From NCBI GenBank assembly GCA_964395715.1, contig CAYNAU010000001.1, positions 496,001 through 560,000 of the forward strand: a stretch of 64,000 bases of DNA, given 5' to 3'. Numbering within the stretch: position 1 is the stretch's first letter; each line of letters starts with the position of its first letter. Positions 1 through 6,878 of this stretch are shown here, one piece after another. Source of the DNA: Porticoccus sp964395715 (lineage in GTDB: Bacteria; Pseudomonadota; Gammaproteobacteria; Pseudomonadales; Porticoccaceae). Under the pieces are notes generated by a model, which was not told the DNA's origin, searched no databases, and worked only from the letters and a program-made list of their open reading frames with translations. The position numbers and the translations under genes were made by a program.

Positions 1-299
1 TGCGTGGGCTGGTGCTATTAATGGATATCCGGCACCCACTGCAGGAATACGACTGGCAGATGATTCGCTGGGCCAGCCTTTCGGAAATGCCTGTTCACAT
101 CCTGCTGACCAAGGCCGACAAACTTAACCACGGCCCCGCCAAGTCAGTATTGTTGAAGGTACAGCGAGAATTGCAGAAAGCCGGATTTGACGAGCATGTC
201 AGCCTGCAAACGTTTTCTTCGCTGAAAAAGTCCGGGCTGGAAGAGCTGGAAACCACGCTGGTAAGCTGGCTGACACCCCCCCCAATCCCTGCCGATTGA
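1..299 (+). CDS. engB: Ribosome-biogenesis GTPase EngB (C-terminal part, cut by window edge)
   Basis: C-terminal part of EngB (YihA/YsxC), a cytoplasmic GTPase that helps assemble the 50S ribosomal subunit. The frame is already open at the window edge (first whole codon at base 3), so the P-loop and switch motifs lie outside. The remaining ~98 codons carry the MDIRHPL stretch and the LLTKADK box (G4, guanine recognition) typical of this family, then the C-terminal helix, ending at TGA 297-299. It converges on polA across a gap that holds two small RNA genes, the same order as yihA-spf-polA in E. coli. Truncation is only due to the window boundary. Confidence 0.93.
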   Translation, partial: RGLVLLMDIRHPLQEYDWQMIRWASLSEMPVHILLTKADKLNHGPAKSVLLKVQRELQKAGFDEHVSLQTFSSLKKSGLEELETTLVSWLTPPPIPAD

Positions 300-317
300 T
301 TAGTTTGAATGCGGACT

Positions 318-348
318 AAAAAAAACCCTGACCATCGCTGGTCAGGGT
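318..348 (-). terminator. Rho-independent terminator of sRNA copy 1
   Basis: Perfect inverted repeat ACCCTGACC (325-333) / GGTCAGGGT (340-348), extendable by one A-T pair to leave a TCGC loop. Read on the minus strand it is followed directly by seven to eight T residues (318-325 on the plus strand are all A). It therefore ends leftward transcription, i.e. the sRNA at 318-419, before engB is reached. Confidence 0.88.
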
Positions 349-419
349 ATGCTTTGCTGTTGCTTGGGGATTATCAAGCATTGCAACTAGTTTGGGGAGA
401 AAGTAGCAATGTTGCTTGC
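318..419 (-). ncRNA. Putative Spot 42/ErsA-position small RNA, copy 1
   Basis: Predicted ~102-nt RNA read leftward. It starts near base 419, just after a sigma-E-like promoter, and ends at a strong terminator. No credible reading frame is present. The RNA can fold so that AAGCAACATTGC pairs with GCAATGCTT (3-nt bulge), exposing a loop with CTTTCTCCCC; a second C-rich stretch (AATCCCCAAG) lies single-stranded before the terminator. Such C-rich, anti-Shine-Dalgarno-like segments are usual seeds of Hfq-dependent sRNAs. Location between engB and polA, on the polA strand, matches spf (Spot 42) of E. coli and ersA of Pseudomonas. Identity as an ErsA homologue is inference from position and promoter type, not from alignment. 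Confidence 0.75.
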
Positions 420-425
420 ACTAGA

Positions 426-453
426 TTAGGCAAAGCTCTCAACAGTTAGTTCC
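426..453 (-). promoter_or_regulatory. Sigma-E/AlgU-type promoter of sRNA copy 1
   Basis: On the minus strand GGAACTAAC (445-453 on plus) is followed after GAACTA by a 16-nt spacer and then CCTAA (426-430). This resembles the envelope-stress ECF sigma (RpoE/AlgU) pattern GAACTT-N16-TCTRA. The start of the conserved RNA at base 419 falls six to seven bases beyond the -10 element. The same two elements with the same spacing recur before copy 2, which is the main reason to trust it. Confidence 0.65.
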
Positions 454-500
454 AGAAATTGAAAAATTTTTTTTGGTTGCTGCCTGAACAGAAACAGGGC

Positions 501-534
501 AAAAAAAAGCCCTGTATCAAAGTGATCAGGGCTT
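501..534 (-). terminator. Rho-independent terminator of sRNA copy 2
   Basis: Stem AAGCCCTG (507-514) / CAGGGCTT (527-534), extended past a single bulged T by ATC/GAT, loop AAAGT. On the minus strand it is followed by a run of T (501-508 are all A on plus). It differs in sequence from the terminator of copy 1 but has the same position relative to the RNA body. Confidence 0.86.
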
Positions 535-603
535 GCTTTGCTGTTGCTTGGGGATTGTCAAGCATTGCATCTAGTTTGGGGAGAAAGCAGCAATGTTGCT
601 TGC
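501..603 (-). ncRNA. Putative Spot 42/ErsA-position small RNA, copy 2
   Basis: Second member of the pair, ~103 nt, starting near base 603 and ending at the terminator around 501. Its 69-nt body differs from copy 1 at three positions; the predicted bulged hairpin, the CTTTCTCCCC loop and the AATCCCCAAG segment are unchanged. It lies nearer to polA and has its own promoter, so the two RNAs can be made independently. What it targets cannot be read from the window; the C-rich loops suggest pairing with Shine-Dalgarno regions of mRNAs. Confidence 0.75.
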
Positions 604-610
604 GTACTTG

Positions 611-637
611 TTAGGCATATCTACAAAGGGTTAGTTC
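611..637 (-). promoter_or_regulatory. Sigma-E/AlgU-type promoter of sRNA copy 2
   Basis: Minus-strand GAACTAAC (630-637 on plus), 16-nt spacer counted after GAACTA, then CCTAA (611-615); predicted transcript start near base 603. Elements and spacing equal those before copy 1, whereas the spacer sequence differs, so these blocks look conserved by function. The remaining 638-743 between here and polA is A/T-rich and shows no convincing terminator for polA. Confidence 0.65.
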
Positions 638-743
638 ACTAGGAAGTAACTTTTTTTCAGGTTTTTCTATAACTTCTTTTAATAAAATGAGTTTTTTTAT
701 TCCCAAAAAGAAGGAGCCAGGCTCTATGAAAGAGAGGGCCCGC

Positions 744-3464
744 CTAATGAGCCTCATCCCAGTTATCGCCAATACCCACATCCACAATCAACGGAACATC
801 CAGTTCTACTGCATTGGCCATACGTTCATTGAGGCCAGCTTCAATAGTGTTCAGCTCATCTTCGGGCACTTCAAGCACCAGTTCATCATGTACCTGCATG
901 ATCATTTTGCTTCCCAGCCTCTCTGTATTCAGCCACTGATCGACGGCTATCATCGCCAGCTTGATAATATCTGCCGCCGTACCCTGCATGGGCGCATTAA
1001 TGGCCGTGCGCTCCGCCGCCTGTCGCCGCATGCCGTTACTGGATTTGATTTCTGGCAGATACAGACGCCTACCGAGCAGTGTCTCCACATAACCTTTCTC
1101 AGCAGCAGTGTGCCGGATACGGTCCATATAGGCCTGAACACCGGGATAACGTGCAAAATAGAGATCAATGTATTCTTGGGCTTGACTGCGGCCGATTTTT
1201 AACTGCCGCGCCAGACCGAAGGCAGACATGCCATAGATCAATCCGAAATTGATCGCCTTGGCACTGCGGCGCTGCTCGTCAGTCACTCGCTCTACATCGA
1301 TATCAAAAACTTCTGCCGCAGTGGCACGGTGCACATCCAGACCCCTAGCAAACGCATCACTCAAACCCTGGTCGCCAGAGAGATGTGCCATGATTCGCAA
1401 TTCAATTTGCGAATAGTCCGCCGCCACGATCTTGCAACCGGGGGAGGCTATGAATGCCTGGCGAATACGTCGACCTTCGGCGGTTCGAACCGGAATATTT
1501 TGCAGGTTGGGATCAGAGGAGGACAAACGACCCGTAGCCGTGACCGCCTGATGATAGGAGGTGTGTATTCTGCCACTGACCGGGTTCACCAATGCCGGCA
1601 ATTTATCCGTGTAGGTAGCTTTCAGTTTTGACAGACTGCGATGCTCCAGCAGCAGCTTGGGCAACGGATAATCCAGTGCCAGTTCCTGCAGAACTTCTTC
1701 CTTGGTGGAAGGGGCGCCTTTCGCGGTTTTTTTCTGTACCGGGATCTGTAACTTTTCGAACAGAATATAGCCAAGCTGTTTGGGTGACGCGAGGTTGAAT
1801 TCTTCCCCGGCCATTTCAAACGCCTGAGTTTGCAACTCTGCCAACCGCTCTCCCAATTGTGAACTCTGCTTTCGCAAACGCTCGGCATCCACTTTTACTC
1901 CATTGCGCTCAATGCGCGACAGCACGGGAATCAGGGGAATTTCTATGCTTTTTAATACCTTTTCCAGCCCGCTCTCCCGCTGTATTTTCTCCCAGAGGGT
2001 CTGGTGCAGCCGCCAGGTAATGTCGGCATCTTCTGCCGCATAGGGTGCAGCCTGCTCCAGCGCGATCTGATTGAAAGTCAACTGCCCTGCCCCCTTACCG
2101 GCGATTTCTTCAAAGTGGATGGTTTTTTCACCCAGATATTTCAGTGCCAGGCTGTCCATATCGTGGCGCGTCGCGGTGGAATCAAGCACATAGGACTCGA
2201 GCATGGTGTCAAAGGCTATGCCCTGCATCGCTATACCCTGACTGGCCAGTACACTCATGTCATATTTCAGGTTTTGGCCCAACTTGGCTTTAGCCGCATC
2301 CTCCAACAAAGGCTTGAGAGCATCCAGCACTTCACGCCGATCCAGCTGTGCAGGGGCACCCAGGTAATCGTGGGCCAATGGCACATAGGCTGCCTCATGC
2401 GCTTGTATCGAAAAGGAAACGCCCACCACATCCGCTTGCATATAGTCGAGACTGGTCGTCTCCGTATCAAAGGCAAATAATTCCGCCTCTTCCAGACGTT
2501 TCAGCCAACCCTTAAATTGCTCCTGATCGAGCACCACCTGGTAGTCCTTCTCCGCCTCGGTGCCGTCAACCTCCTCCGGATCAGCACCTCCTGCTAGTAT
2601 CTCTTCTGTCCAGGTCTTGAATTCACATTGCCGGAACCACTCCAGCAGCTGTTGCTGGTCTGGCTCACCATTGCTCAACTCAGTCCCCGCCATGTCCAGG
2701 TGAACATCGGTTTTGATAGTGGCCAGCTGGTAGGATAAACGGGCCTGATCTTCGTGCTCAGCCAGCTTTTCGGGCATTTTCTTCGCGCCGCGGAAATCCA
2801 GCTCCCGAACCTGCTCCAGGTCAGCGTAGATTGAATCCAGCCCCCCCAGGTTTTGCAGCATGGCCAGTGCCGTCTTTTCACCGACTCCCGGCACCCCTGG
2901 AATGTTATCGGACTTGTCACCAATTAATGCCAGGTAGTCGATAATCAGCTCCGGGGGCACACCGAACTTGTCTACAACCCCCTGCCGGTCCAGGGTACTG
3001 TCCGTCATGGTATTTACCAGGGTTACCTCGCCACTGACCAGCTGAGCCATGTCTTTATCACCGGTGGAAATGATGACCTGCTGCTGATTTGCCGCAGCCT
3101 GTCGCGCCAATGTACCAATGACATCGTCTGCCTCTACGCCATCGACCACCAGCAAGGGCAAGCCCATGGCGCGGATAATCTGGTGAATGGGGTCTATTTG
3201 CGCCCTGAGTTCGTCCGGCATGGGTGGACGATGGGACTTGTATGCCTCAAATAGTTCATCGCGAAAGGTTTTACCCTTGGCGTCAAAGACGACCACGACC
3301 GGGCTACCCGGGTAATCTTTTAGCAGACGTCGAACCATTGATATCACACCCTTCACGGCACCGGTGGGTTGCCCACTGGATGTCGTCAGCGGGGGTAAGG
3401 CATGAAACGCGCGATACAAATAGGATGATCCGTCGACCAGCACCAGTGGAGCTTTATCATTCAT
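744..3464 (-). CDS. polA: DNA polymerase I
   Basis: 906-residue DNA polymerase I, used for gap filling, Okazaki fragment maturation and repair. All three domains are visible. The 5'-3' exonuclease is residues 1 to ~290, with the acidic GVEADDV and GDKSDNIPG blocks. The proofreading 3'-5' exonuclease begins near residue 333 with DTETTSLD, so its metal-binding DxE is present. The polymerase domain has motif A DYSQIELR, motif B RRSAKAINFGLIYG and motif C QVHDELVLEVP. Length is close to E. coli Pol I (928). It stands alone on the minus strand, followed by the two sRNA genes, and is divergent from the thrB-like gene. Confidence 0.98.
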   Translation of the reverse strand: MNDKAPLVLVDGSSYLYRAFHALPPLTTSSGQPTGAVKGVISMVRRLLKDYPGSPVVVVFDAKGKTFRDELFEAYKSHRPPMPDELRAQIDPIHQIIRAMGLPLLVVDGVEADDVIGTLARQAAANQQQVIISTGDKDMAQLVSGEVTLVNTMTDSTLDRQGVVDKFGVPPELIIDYLALIGDKSDNIPGVPGVGEKTALAMLQNLGGLDSIYADLEQVRELDFRGAKKMPEKLAEHEDQARLSYQLATIKTDVHLDMAGTELSNGEPDQQQLLEWFRQCEFKTWTEEILAGGADPEEVDGTEAEKDYQVVLDQEQFKGWLKRLEEAELFAFDTETTSLDYMQADVVGVSFSIQAHEAAYVPLAHDYLGAPAQLDRREVLDALKPLLEDAAKAKLGQNLKYDMSVLASQGIAMQGIAFDTMLESYVLDSTATRHDMDSLALKYLGEKTIHFEEIAGKGAGQLTFNQIALEQAAPYAAEDADITWRLHQTLWEKIQRESGLEKVLKSIEIPLIPVLSRIERNGVKVDAERLRKQSSQLGERLAELQTQAFEMAGEEFNLASPKQLGYILFEKLQIPVQKKTAKGAPSTKEEVLQELALDYPLPKLLLEHRSLSKLKATYTDKLPALVNPVSGRIHTSYHQAVTATGRLSSSDPNLQNIPVRTAEGRRIRQAFIASPGCKIVAADYSQIELRIMAHLSGDQGLSDAFARGLDVHRATAAEVFDIDVERVTDEQRRSAKAINFGLIYGMSAFGLARQLKIGRSQAQEYIDLYFARYPGVQAYMDRIRHTAAEKGYVETLLGRRLYLPEIKSSNGMRRQAAERTAINAPMQGTAADIIKLAMIAVDQWLNTERLGSKMIMQVHDELVLEVPEDELNTIEAGLNERMANAVELDVPLIVDVGIGDNWDEAH

Positions 3465-3571
3465 GGCTGTTTATTACCGTCTTTGAAGAGGCGAAGGATA
3501 CCGCAAATTGTTTCTTTCCACTTACCAAGGGTTTACTCTTGATAAAAACAATTAGGGGTGGGGACTCCCAT

Positions 3572-4522
3572 ATGTCGTCATTTCCAATACCGGATAACAA
3601 CGTTATTTCGCATTTTCTGGAGCAGTATCCGCATCTGGGTGATGCTTGCATTGACGCGACCTATATCGCCAAAAACCACATGACATGCCGATTCCACTGC
3701 GGTCAACCGCAGTCGGCACACTATCTCATGGTCGCGGCGGTTCCCGGTGCAAGAGAGCGCCTGCTTTTCTCTGCCGCACTGGTTGAGTACCTGATCGACG
3801 AAGGCCTGCCGGTCACACCGGTTATCCACACCCGGGCCGGCGACACTCTTGCCTGTTATAACGACAATCCCGCCCTGCTTTTCTGTATTCCCAAGGGTTA
3901 TTCCCCTGCGCACCAGGATGCTGTTGTTTGCAAGCAAATCGGTGGTTTTTTGGGCGAGATGCATGCACGTTCGCAATTTTTTTCAGGTAGTTACAACAAT
4001 CCCAGAAGCTTGTTATGGTTAAGTTTTGCCTCCAAAGAGCTGGCACCTCACCTCACTGTTGGCGACCAGTCTCTTCTTGAGGAACAACTGAGTCGCTTCA
4101 AGCGGACCATAGATGCTAGCCCTAACTTACCCAGCGGCCCGTTGATTGGCAGTCTGTTTCCTGACCAGCTGATTTTTTCTGAAGGCCAGCTCTCAGCAGT
4201 AACCGGCTTTTATTTCAGCTGCACCGACTGGTTTTTGCTGGATGTGGCACAGGCAGTGAACGAATGGTGTTGCGACCCCCACGGGGAGCTAGACAAACAT
4301 CTCTGCAATGCCCTGTTGAATGCCTATGCCGCCAAACGGCCTTTTAATCACACTGAAAGCCAGTACTGGCAGGATATTCTCTGTTTCTCAGCGACCCGTT
4401 TCTGGGTGTCGAGATTGCTCAGCAAGCATACTTCTGAGGGTCATGCATCGCATAGAGACCCCGAAGAATACCTGCAAAAACTGGAACGGCGACTGATGAG
4501 TTACTGTCCTCTGCCCCACTGA
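3572..4522 (+). CDS. Homoserine kinase (ThrB)-family protein with lost catalytic residues
   Basis: 316-residue protein of the APH-fold homoserine kinase family; length and position next to polA agree with thrB of Pseudomonas. I start it at ATG 3572 because a purine-rich site (AGGGGTGGGG, 3554-3563) precedes it; longer frames upstream run antisense into polA. The C-terminal half keeps family landmarks (LPSGPL, AVNEWC, NAYAAKRPF, RFWVSRL). However, the catalytic loop that should read HxDxxxxN is IGSLFPDQ, giving I192, S194 and Q199, and the metal-binding DFY is GFY (G212). A phosphotransfer role is therefore unlikely. The frame is intact, so it may be a pseudokinase kept for another job; a working homoserine kinase would have to be elsewhere. 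Confidence 0.8.
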   Translation: MSSFPIPDNNVISHFLEQYPHLGDACIDATYIAKNHMTCRFHCGQPQSAHYLMVAAVPGARERLLFSAALVEYLIDEGLPVTPVIHTRAGDTLACYNDNPALLFCIPKGYSPAHQDAVVCKQIGGFLGEMHARSQFFSGSYNNPRSLLWLSFASKELAPHLTVGDQSLLEEQLSRFKRTIDASPNLPSGPLIGSLFPDQLIFSEGQLSAVTGFYFSCTDWFLLDVAQAVNEWCCDPHGELDKHLCNALLNAYAAKRPFNHTESQYWQDILCFSATRFWVSRLLSKHTSEGHASHRDPEEYLQKLERRLMSYCPLPH

Positions 4523-4529
4523 CACGACT

Positions 4530-5462
4530 CTACTCTTTGCAGCCAGACAATCCTTGAGTAAACGCGCCTACCAAGTTTTCCATAAAGGTTAGATAACTTT
4601 TTGCGTTCAGATGGACATCACGTCCAATAGGGTCAAGTTCTATCGTTTTCACTCCCAGCTTGCTGGCCAGCTGCTCAGCAGTTTTGTTGTTGAGCTGCAC
4701 CTCTGTGAAGACACACTGCACCTCCCCGCCCAGTGCCAGCATTTCAGCCACGTGCTTGGCACCCTGTTGACGACCGGCGACTACCTGCGTCGATGCCAAC
4801 TGCTTCAGGCCATAGTGCTGCACAAAATGCCCGTAGCCATCATGTGTCACCACAAAACCCCGTTCACGCAAAGGGGTCAATGTCCTGCTTGCCTGGCTGT
4901 CTATTGCTTCGATCTCCACTGAAAATGTACGTAAATTCTCCTCAAAAGCCTTCTTCTTGTCGGGAAACAGCTCTGCTAACCGTTCTGCCACTGCCCCTGC
5001 CACCTTTTGTCCATTCACCGGGTTCAACCAGAGATGCGGGTCCCGGGCATGGGCATGGTGGCTGTGGTGCTCATGCTCAGTGTCGTGCTCACCATGCTCC
5101 TTTTCCACAGCCTGAGATACGCTTGGCCAGGTGAGGCTAGGAACACTCATCAGGGTCAGCACCTCTTTCCTGTTCCCCGATAGCGGCTTACTGAATGCCG
5201 ACTCCAGTTCCGGGCCCACCCAAACCACAAGAGCTGCTTCATTGATGGCGCGAACATCAGAGAATTTCAATGCATAGTCATGGGGCGAACTATTGCCGGG
5301 CAACAACTGACTCACAGCCAGTTCATCGCCCACCACCCCCTGCACCAACATCGCCAGGGGTTTAATGGTTACCAGCACGGTGGGCTTCGTGTCGGCCACA
5401 GCCGCTGAAGCGACCGTCCAGAAACTGAAAATAGCAATGGTAATGAAAGAGTTATATTTCAT
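4530..5462 (-). CDS. znuA: Zinc ABC transporter, periplasmic zinc-binding protein
   Basis: Periplasmic zinc receptor of ZnuABC, handing Zn2+ to the ZnuB permease. From the start chosen here (base 5462) the protein opens MKYNSFITIAIFSF, a signal peptide ending near ASA-AVADT. An in-frame ATG at 5480 adds six residues and cannot be excluded; neither has a good ribosome site. Ligand segments of the cluster A-I family are present: SPHDY, the RDPHLWLNP block, THDGYGHF and ELDPIG. Between the first two lies a His/Glu/Asp-rich loop (HGEHDTEHEHHSHHAHA) characteristic of zinc rather than manganese receptors. Transcribed leftward from a region shared with zur; a Zur box lies at its start. Confidence 0.95.
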   Translation of the reverse strand: MKYNSFITIAIFSFWTVASAAVADTKPTVLVTIKPLAMLVQGVVGDELAVSQLLPGNSSPHDYALKFSDVRAINEAALVVWVGPELESAFSKPLSGNRKEVLTLMSVPSLTWPSVSQAVEKEHGEHDTEHEHHSHHAHARDPHLWLNPVNGQKVAGAVAERLAELFPDKKKAFEENLRTFSVEIEAIDSQASRTLTPLRERGFVVTHDGYGHFVQHYGLKQLASTQVVAGRQQGAKHVAEMLALGGEVQCVFTEVQLNNKTAEQLASKLGVKTIELDPIGRDVHLNAKSYLTFMENLVGAFTQGLSGCKE

Positions 5463-5482
5463 AATGTTATATTGTTGCATTT
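5462..5482 (-). promoter_or_regulatory. Zur box at the znuA start
   Basis: On the minus strand AAATGCAACA-A-TATAACATTA matches the gammaproteobacterial Zur operator AAATGTTATA-N-TATAACATTT at about 16 of 20 arm positions, the right arm being nearly perfect. It covers the region just before ATG 5462, so bound Zn-Zur would block znuA expression. Weaker than the site before zur. Confidence 0.6.
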
Positions 5483-5583
5483 AATTGTTGGCCATTATCC
5501 AGGCAGTCTATTGCACCGTATTATTCATGAGCAATGAATAAGCACGATGAAAACACCGTGTTTTCATGATTGCCAGTCGCCAC

Positions 5584-5604
5584 AAATGATATAAAATAAC
5601 ATTT
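5584..5604 (+). promoter_or_regulatory. Zur box overlapping the zur-znuCB promoter
   Basis: AAATGATATA-A-AATAACATTT matches the consensus AAATGTTATA-N-TATAACATTT at 18 of 20 arm positions. It overlaps the -10 of a good sigma-70 promoter, TTGCCA (5570-5575), 16-bp spacer, TAAAAT (5592-5597). Zinc-loaded Zur binding here should repress zur-znuC-znuB, so Zur probably controls its own gene. Start codon of zur is 22 bp downstream. Confidence 0.8.
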
Positions 5605-5625
5605 TATTTATACAAGCTTATTCGT

Positions 5626-6114
5626 ATGTGGACCAACTCAAAGGTGGCCTACCACCACCACGACCATAAACGCTGCGTCACCGCGGCCATGCAACGCGCC
5701 AAGGCCTTGTGCGAGGATCGCCAGGTTCGGCTGACACCGATTCGGGAAGCTGTATTCAAAACCATATGGGCCAGCCACAGGCCGTTGGGCGCTTACGATA
5801 TTGTCGATCAGATGACTCTCGCCACGTCTCCTGTGAAGCGTATCCTGCCTCCCACAGTGTACCGATCCATAGAGTTCCTGCTGGAACAGGGCCTGATTCA
5901 TCGGCTGGCTTCATTGAATGCTTATATCGGCTGTCCCTTCCCGGGAAACGACCACAACGACGTCTTTTTAATTTGCCGCGAATGTGGTTCCGCCGCTGAA
6001 TGCAGCGCCGAATACCTGACCACGGCTGTTGAACAAACGGCTCAGCGCGCCAATTTCCATGTTGAGTCACAAATGATCGAAATCGTGGGACTCTGTCCGG
6101 AGTGCCAGTCATGA
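5626..6114 (+). CDS. zur: Zinc uptake regulator Zur (Fur family)
   Basis: 162-residue Fur-family repressor sensing zinc. The N-terminal half is the winged helix (LTPIREAVFKTI through PPTVYRSIEFL); the C-terminal half is the dimerisation and metal domain with HNDVFLICRECG and the closing CPECQS, giving the two CxxC pairs of the structural zinc site. The N-terminus is unusually His-rich (YHHHDHKRC). It leads the operon zur-znuC-znuB, with its stop overlapping the znuC start (ATGA), and sits divergent from znuA with Zur boxes in between. This context separates it from Fur proper. Confidence 0.95.
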   Translation: MWTNSKVAYHHHDHKRCVTAAMQRAKALCEDRQVRLTPIREAVFKTIWASHRPLGAYDIVDQMTLATSPVKRILPPTVYRSIEFLLEQGLIHRLASLNAYIGCPFPGNDHNDVFLICRECGSAAECSAEYLTTAVEQTAQRANFHVESQMIEIVGLCPECQS

Positions 6115-6878
6115 GCGAACCCCTGATTCAACTGACAGGGATCTGCAAATCCTTCCGCGGCAATTCTGTGTTATCCGGCATCGATCTGACAGTGATGCCC
6201 GGCCAGATTATTACCCTGATTGGCCCCAATGGCGCCGGTAAAACCACCTTGGTAAAACTGGTACTGGGACTGCTCAAACCCGATGCCGGCGAGCTTCACT
6301 TGGCTTCAAACCTGCGTATTGGCTATATGCCGCAGAAGTTACAGCTGGATCCCACGTTACCGATCACCCTTGACCGCTTTCTTGCCCTCTCGGAACCGGA
6401 TACCCAGCAGTGCCTGACCGCGTTGAAAGAAGTCGGCATTGATCGTTCTGCCGGCCGCCGACCGCTGCAATCCCTATCCGGGGGTGAGATGCAGCGCGCG
6501 CTACTGGCAAGAGCTATTTTACGTAAACCAAACTTGCTGGTATTGGATGAACCGGTACAGGGTGTTGATGTAATAGGGCAGGAGAGTCTCTACCGCCTCA
6601 TCGGCCAACTGCGAGACCGCCTCGACTGCGCTGTACTCATGGTATCCCATGACCTTCACTTGGTGATGTCTGCCACGGATGAAGTCATCTGCCTGAACCA
6701 ACATGTCTGTTGCCACGGCCACCCGGATCAGGTCAGTAGCAATCCAGCATTCATCGAGCTGTTTGGCACTAAAACAGCGCCCTACACTCACCACCACAAC
6801 CATCAGCACGACCTGCACGGTGACGTGGTCACTGTCGGAAAAACCGATCAACACCAGGGGCCCTGCCACCATGATTGA
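6111..6878 (+). CDS. znuC: Zinc ABC transporter, ATP-binding protein
   Basis: ATPase of the ZnuABC zinc importer, on the inner face of the membrane. I begin it at ATG 6111, overlapping the zur stop and preceded by CGGAG; an upstream in-frame GTG (6102) is less likely. Walker A GPNGAGKTT, Q-loop MPQK, signature LSGGEMQRALLARA, Walker B LLVLDEPVQGVD and switch MVSHD are all present. The C-terminal tail is His-rich (THHHNHQH, then CHHD at the end), a feature of ZnuC that may sense or buffer zinc. Its stop overlaps the znuB start, indicating translational coupling. Confidence 0.96.
   Translation: MSEPLIQLTGICKSFRGNSVLSGIDLTVMPGQIITLIGPNGAGKTTLVKLVLGLLKPDAGELHLASNLRIGYMPQKLQLDPTLPITLDRFLALSEPDTQQCLTALKEVGIDRSAGRRPLQSLSGGEMQRALLARAILRKPNLLVLDEPVQGVDVIGQESLYRLIGQLRDRLDCAVLMVSHDLHLVMSATDEVICLNQHVCCHGHPDQVSSNPAFIELFGTKTAPYTHHHNHQHDLHGDVVTVGKTDQHQGPCHHD

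Larger units (their letters stand above)
351..603 (-). repeat. Two 69-bp direct repeats forming the bodies of tandem sRNA genes
   Basis: Copy 1 spans 351-419 and copy 2 spans 535-603, a period of 184 bp. They differ at only three of 69 positions, and none of the three falls in the two C-rich segments. The flanking promoters and terminators are diverged in sequence but alike in arrangement, so the unit duplicated is probably promoter plus RNA plus terminator, with selection holding the RNA bodies nearly identical. I saw no further copy in the window. Confidence 0.9.

Noticed and set aside
1..299. engB as a pseudogene because it lacks P-loop and switch motifs
   Set aside because: The frame is open to the window edge, so the missing part is simply outside.
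687..1202. Rightward open frame of 171 codons over the polA 3' end
   Set aside because: Wholly antisense to the well-conserved polA, with no ribosome site and no family resemblance; a shadow frame.
3224..3571. N-terminal extension of the ThrB-like gene into polA
   Set aside because: The extra 116 codons are antisense to the polA start and do not resemble the family; ATG 3572 gives the expected 316 residues.
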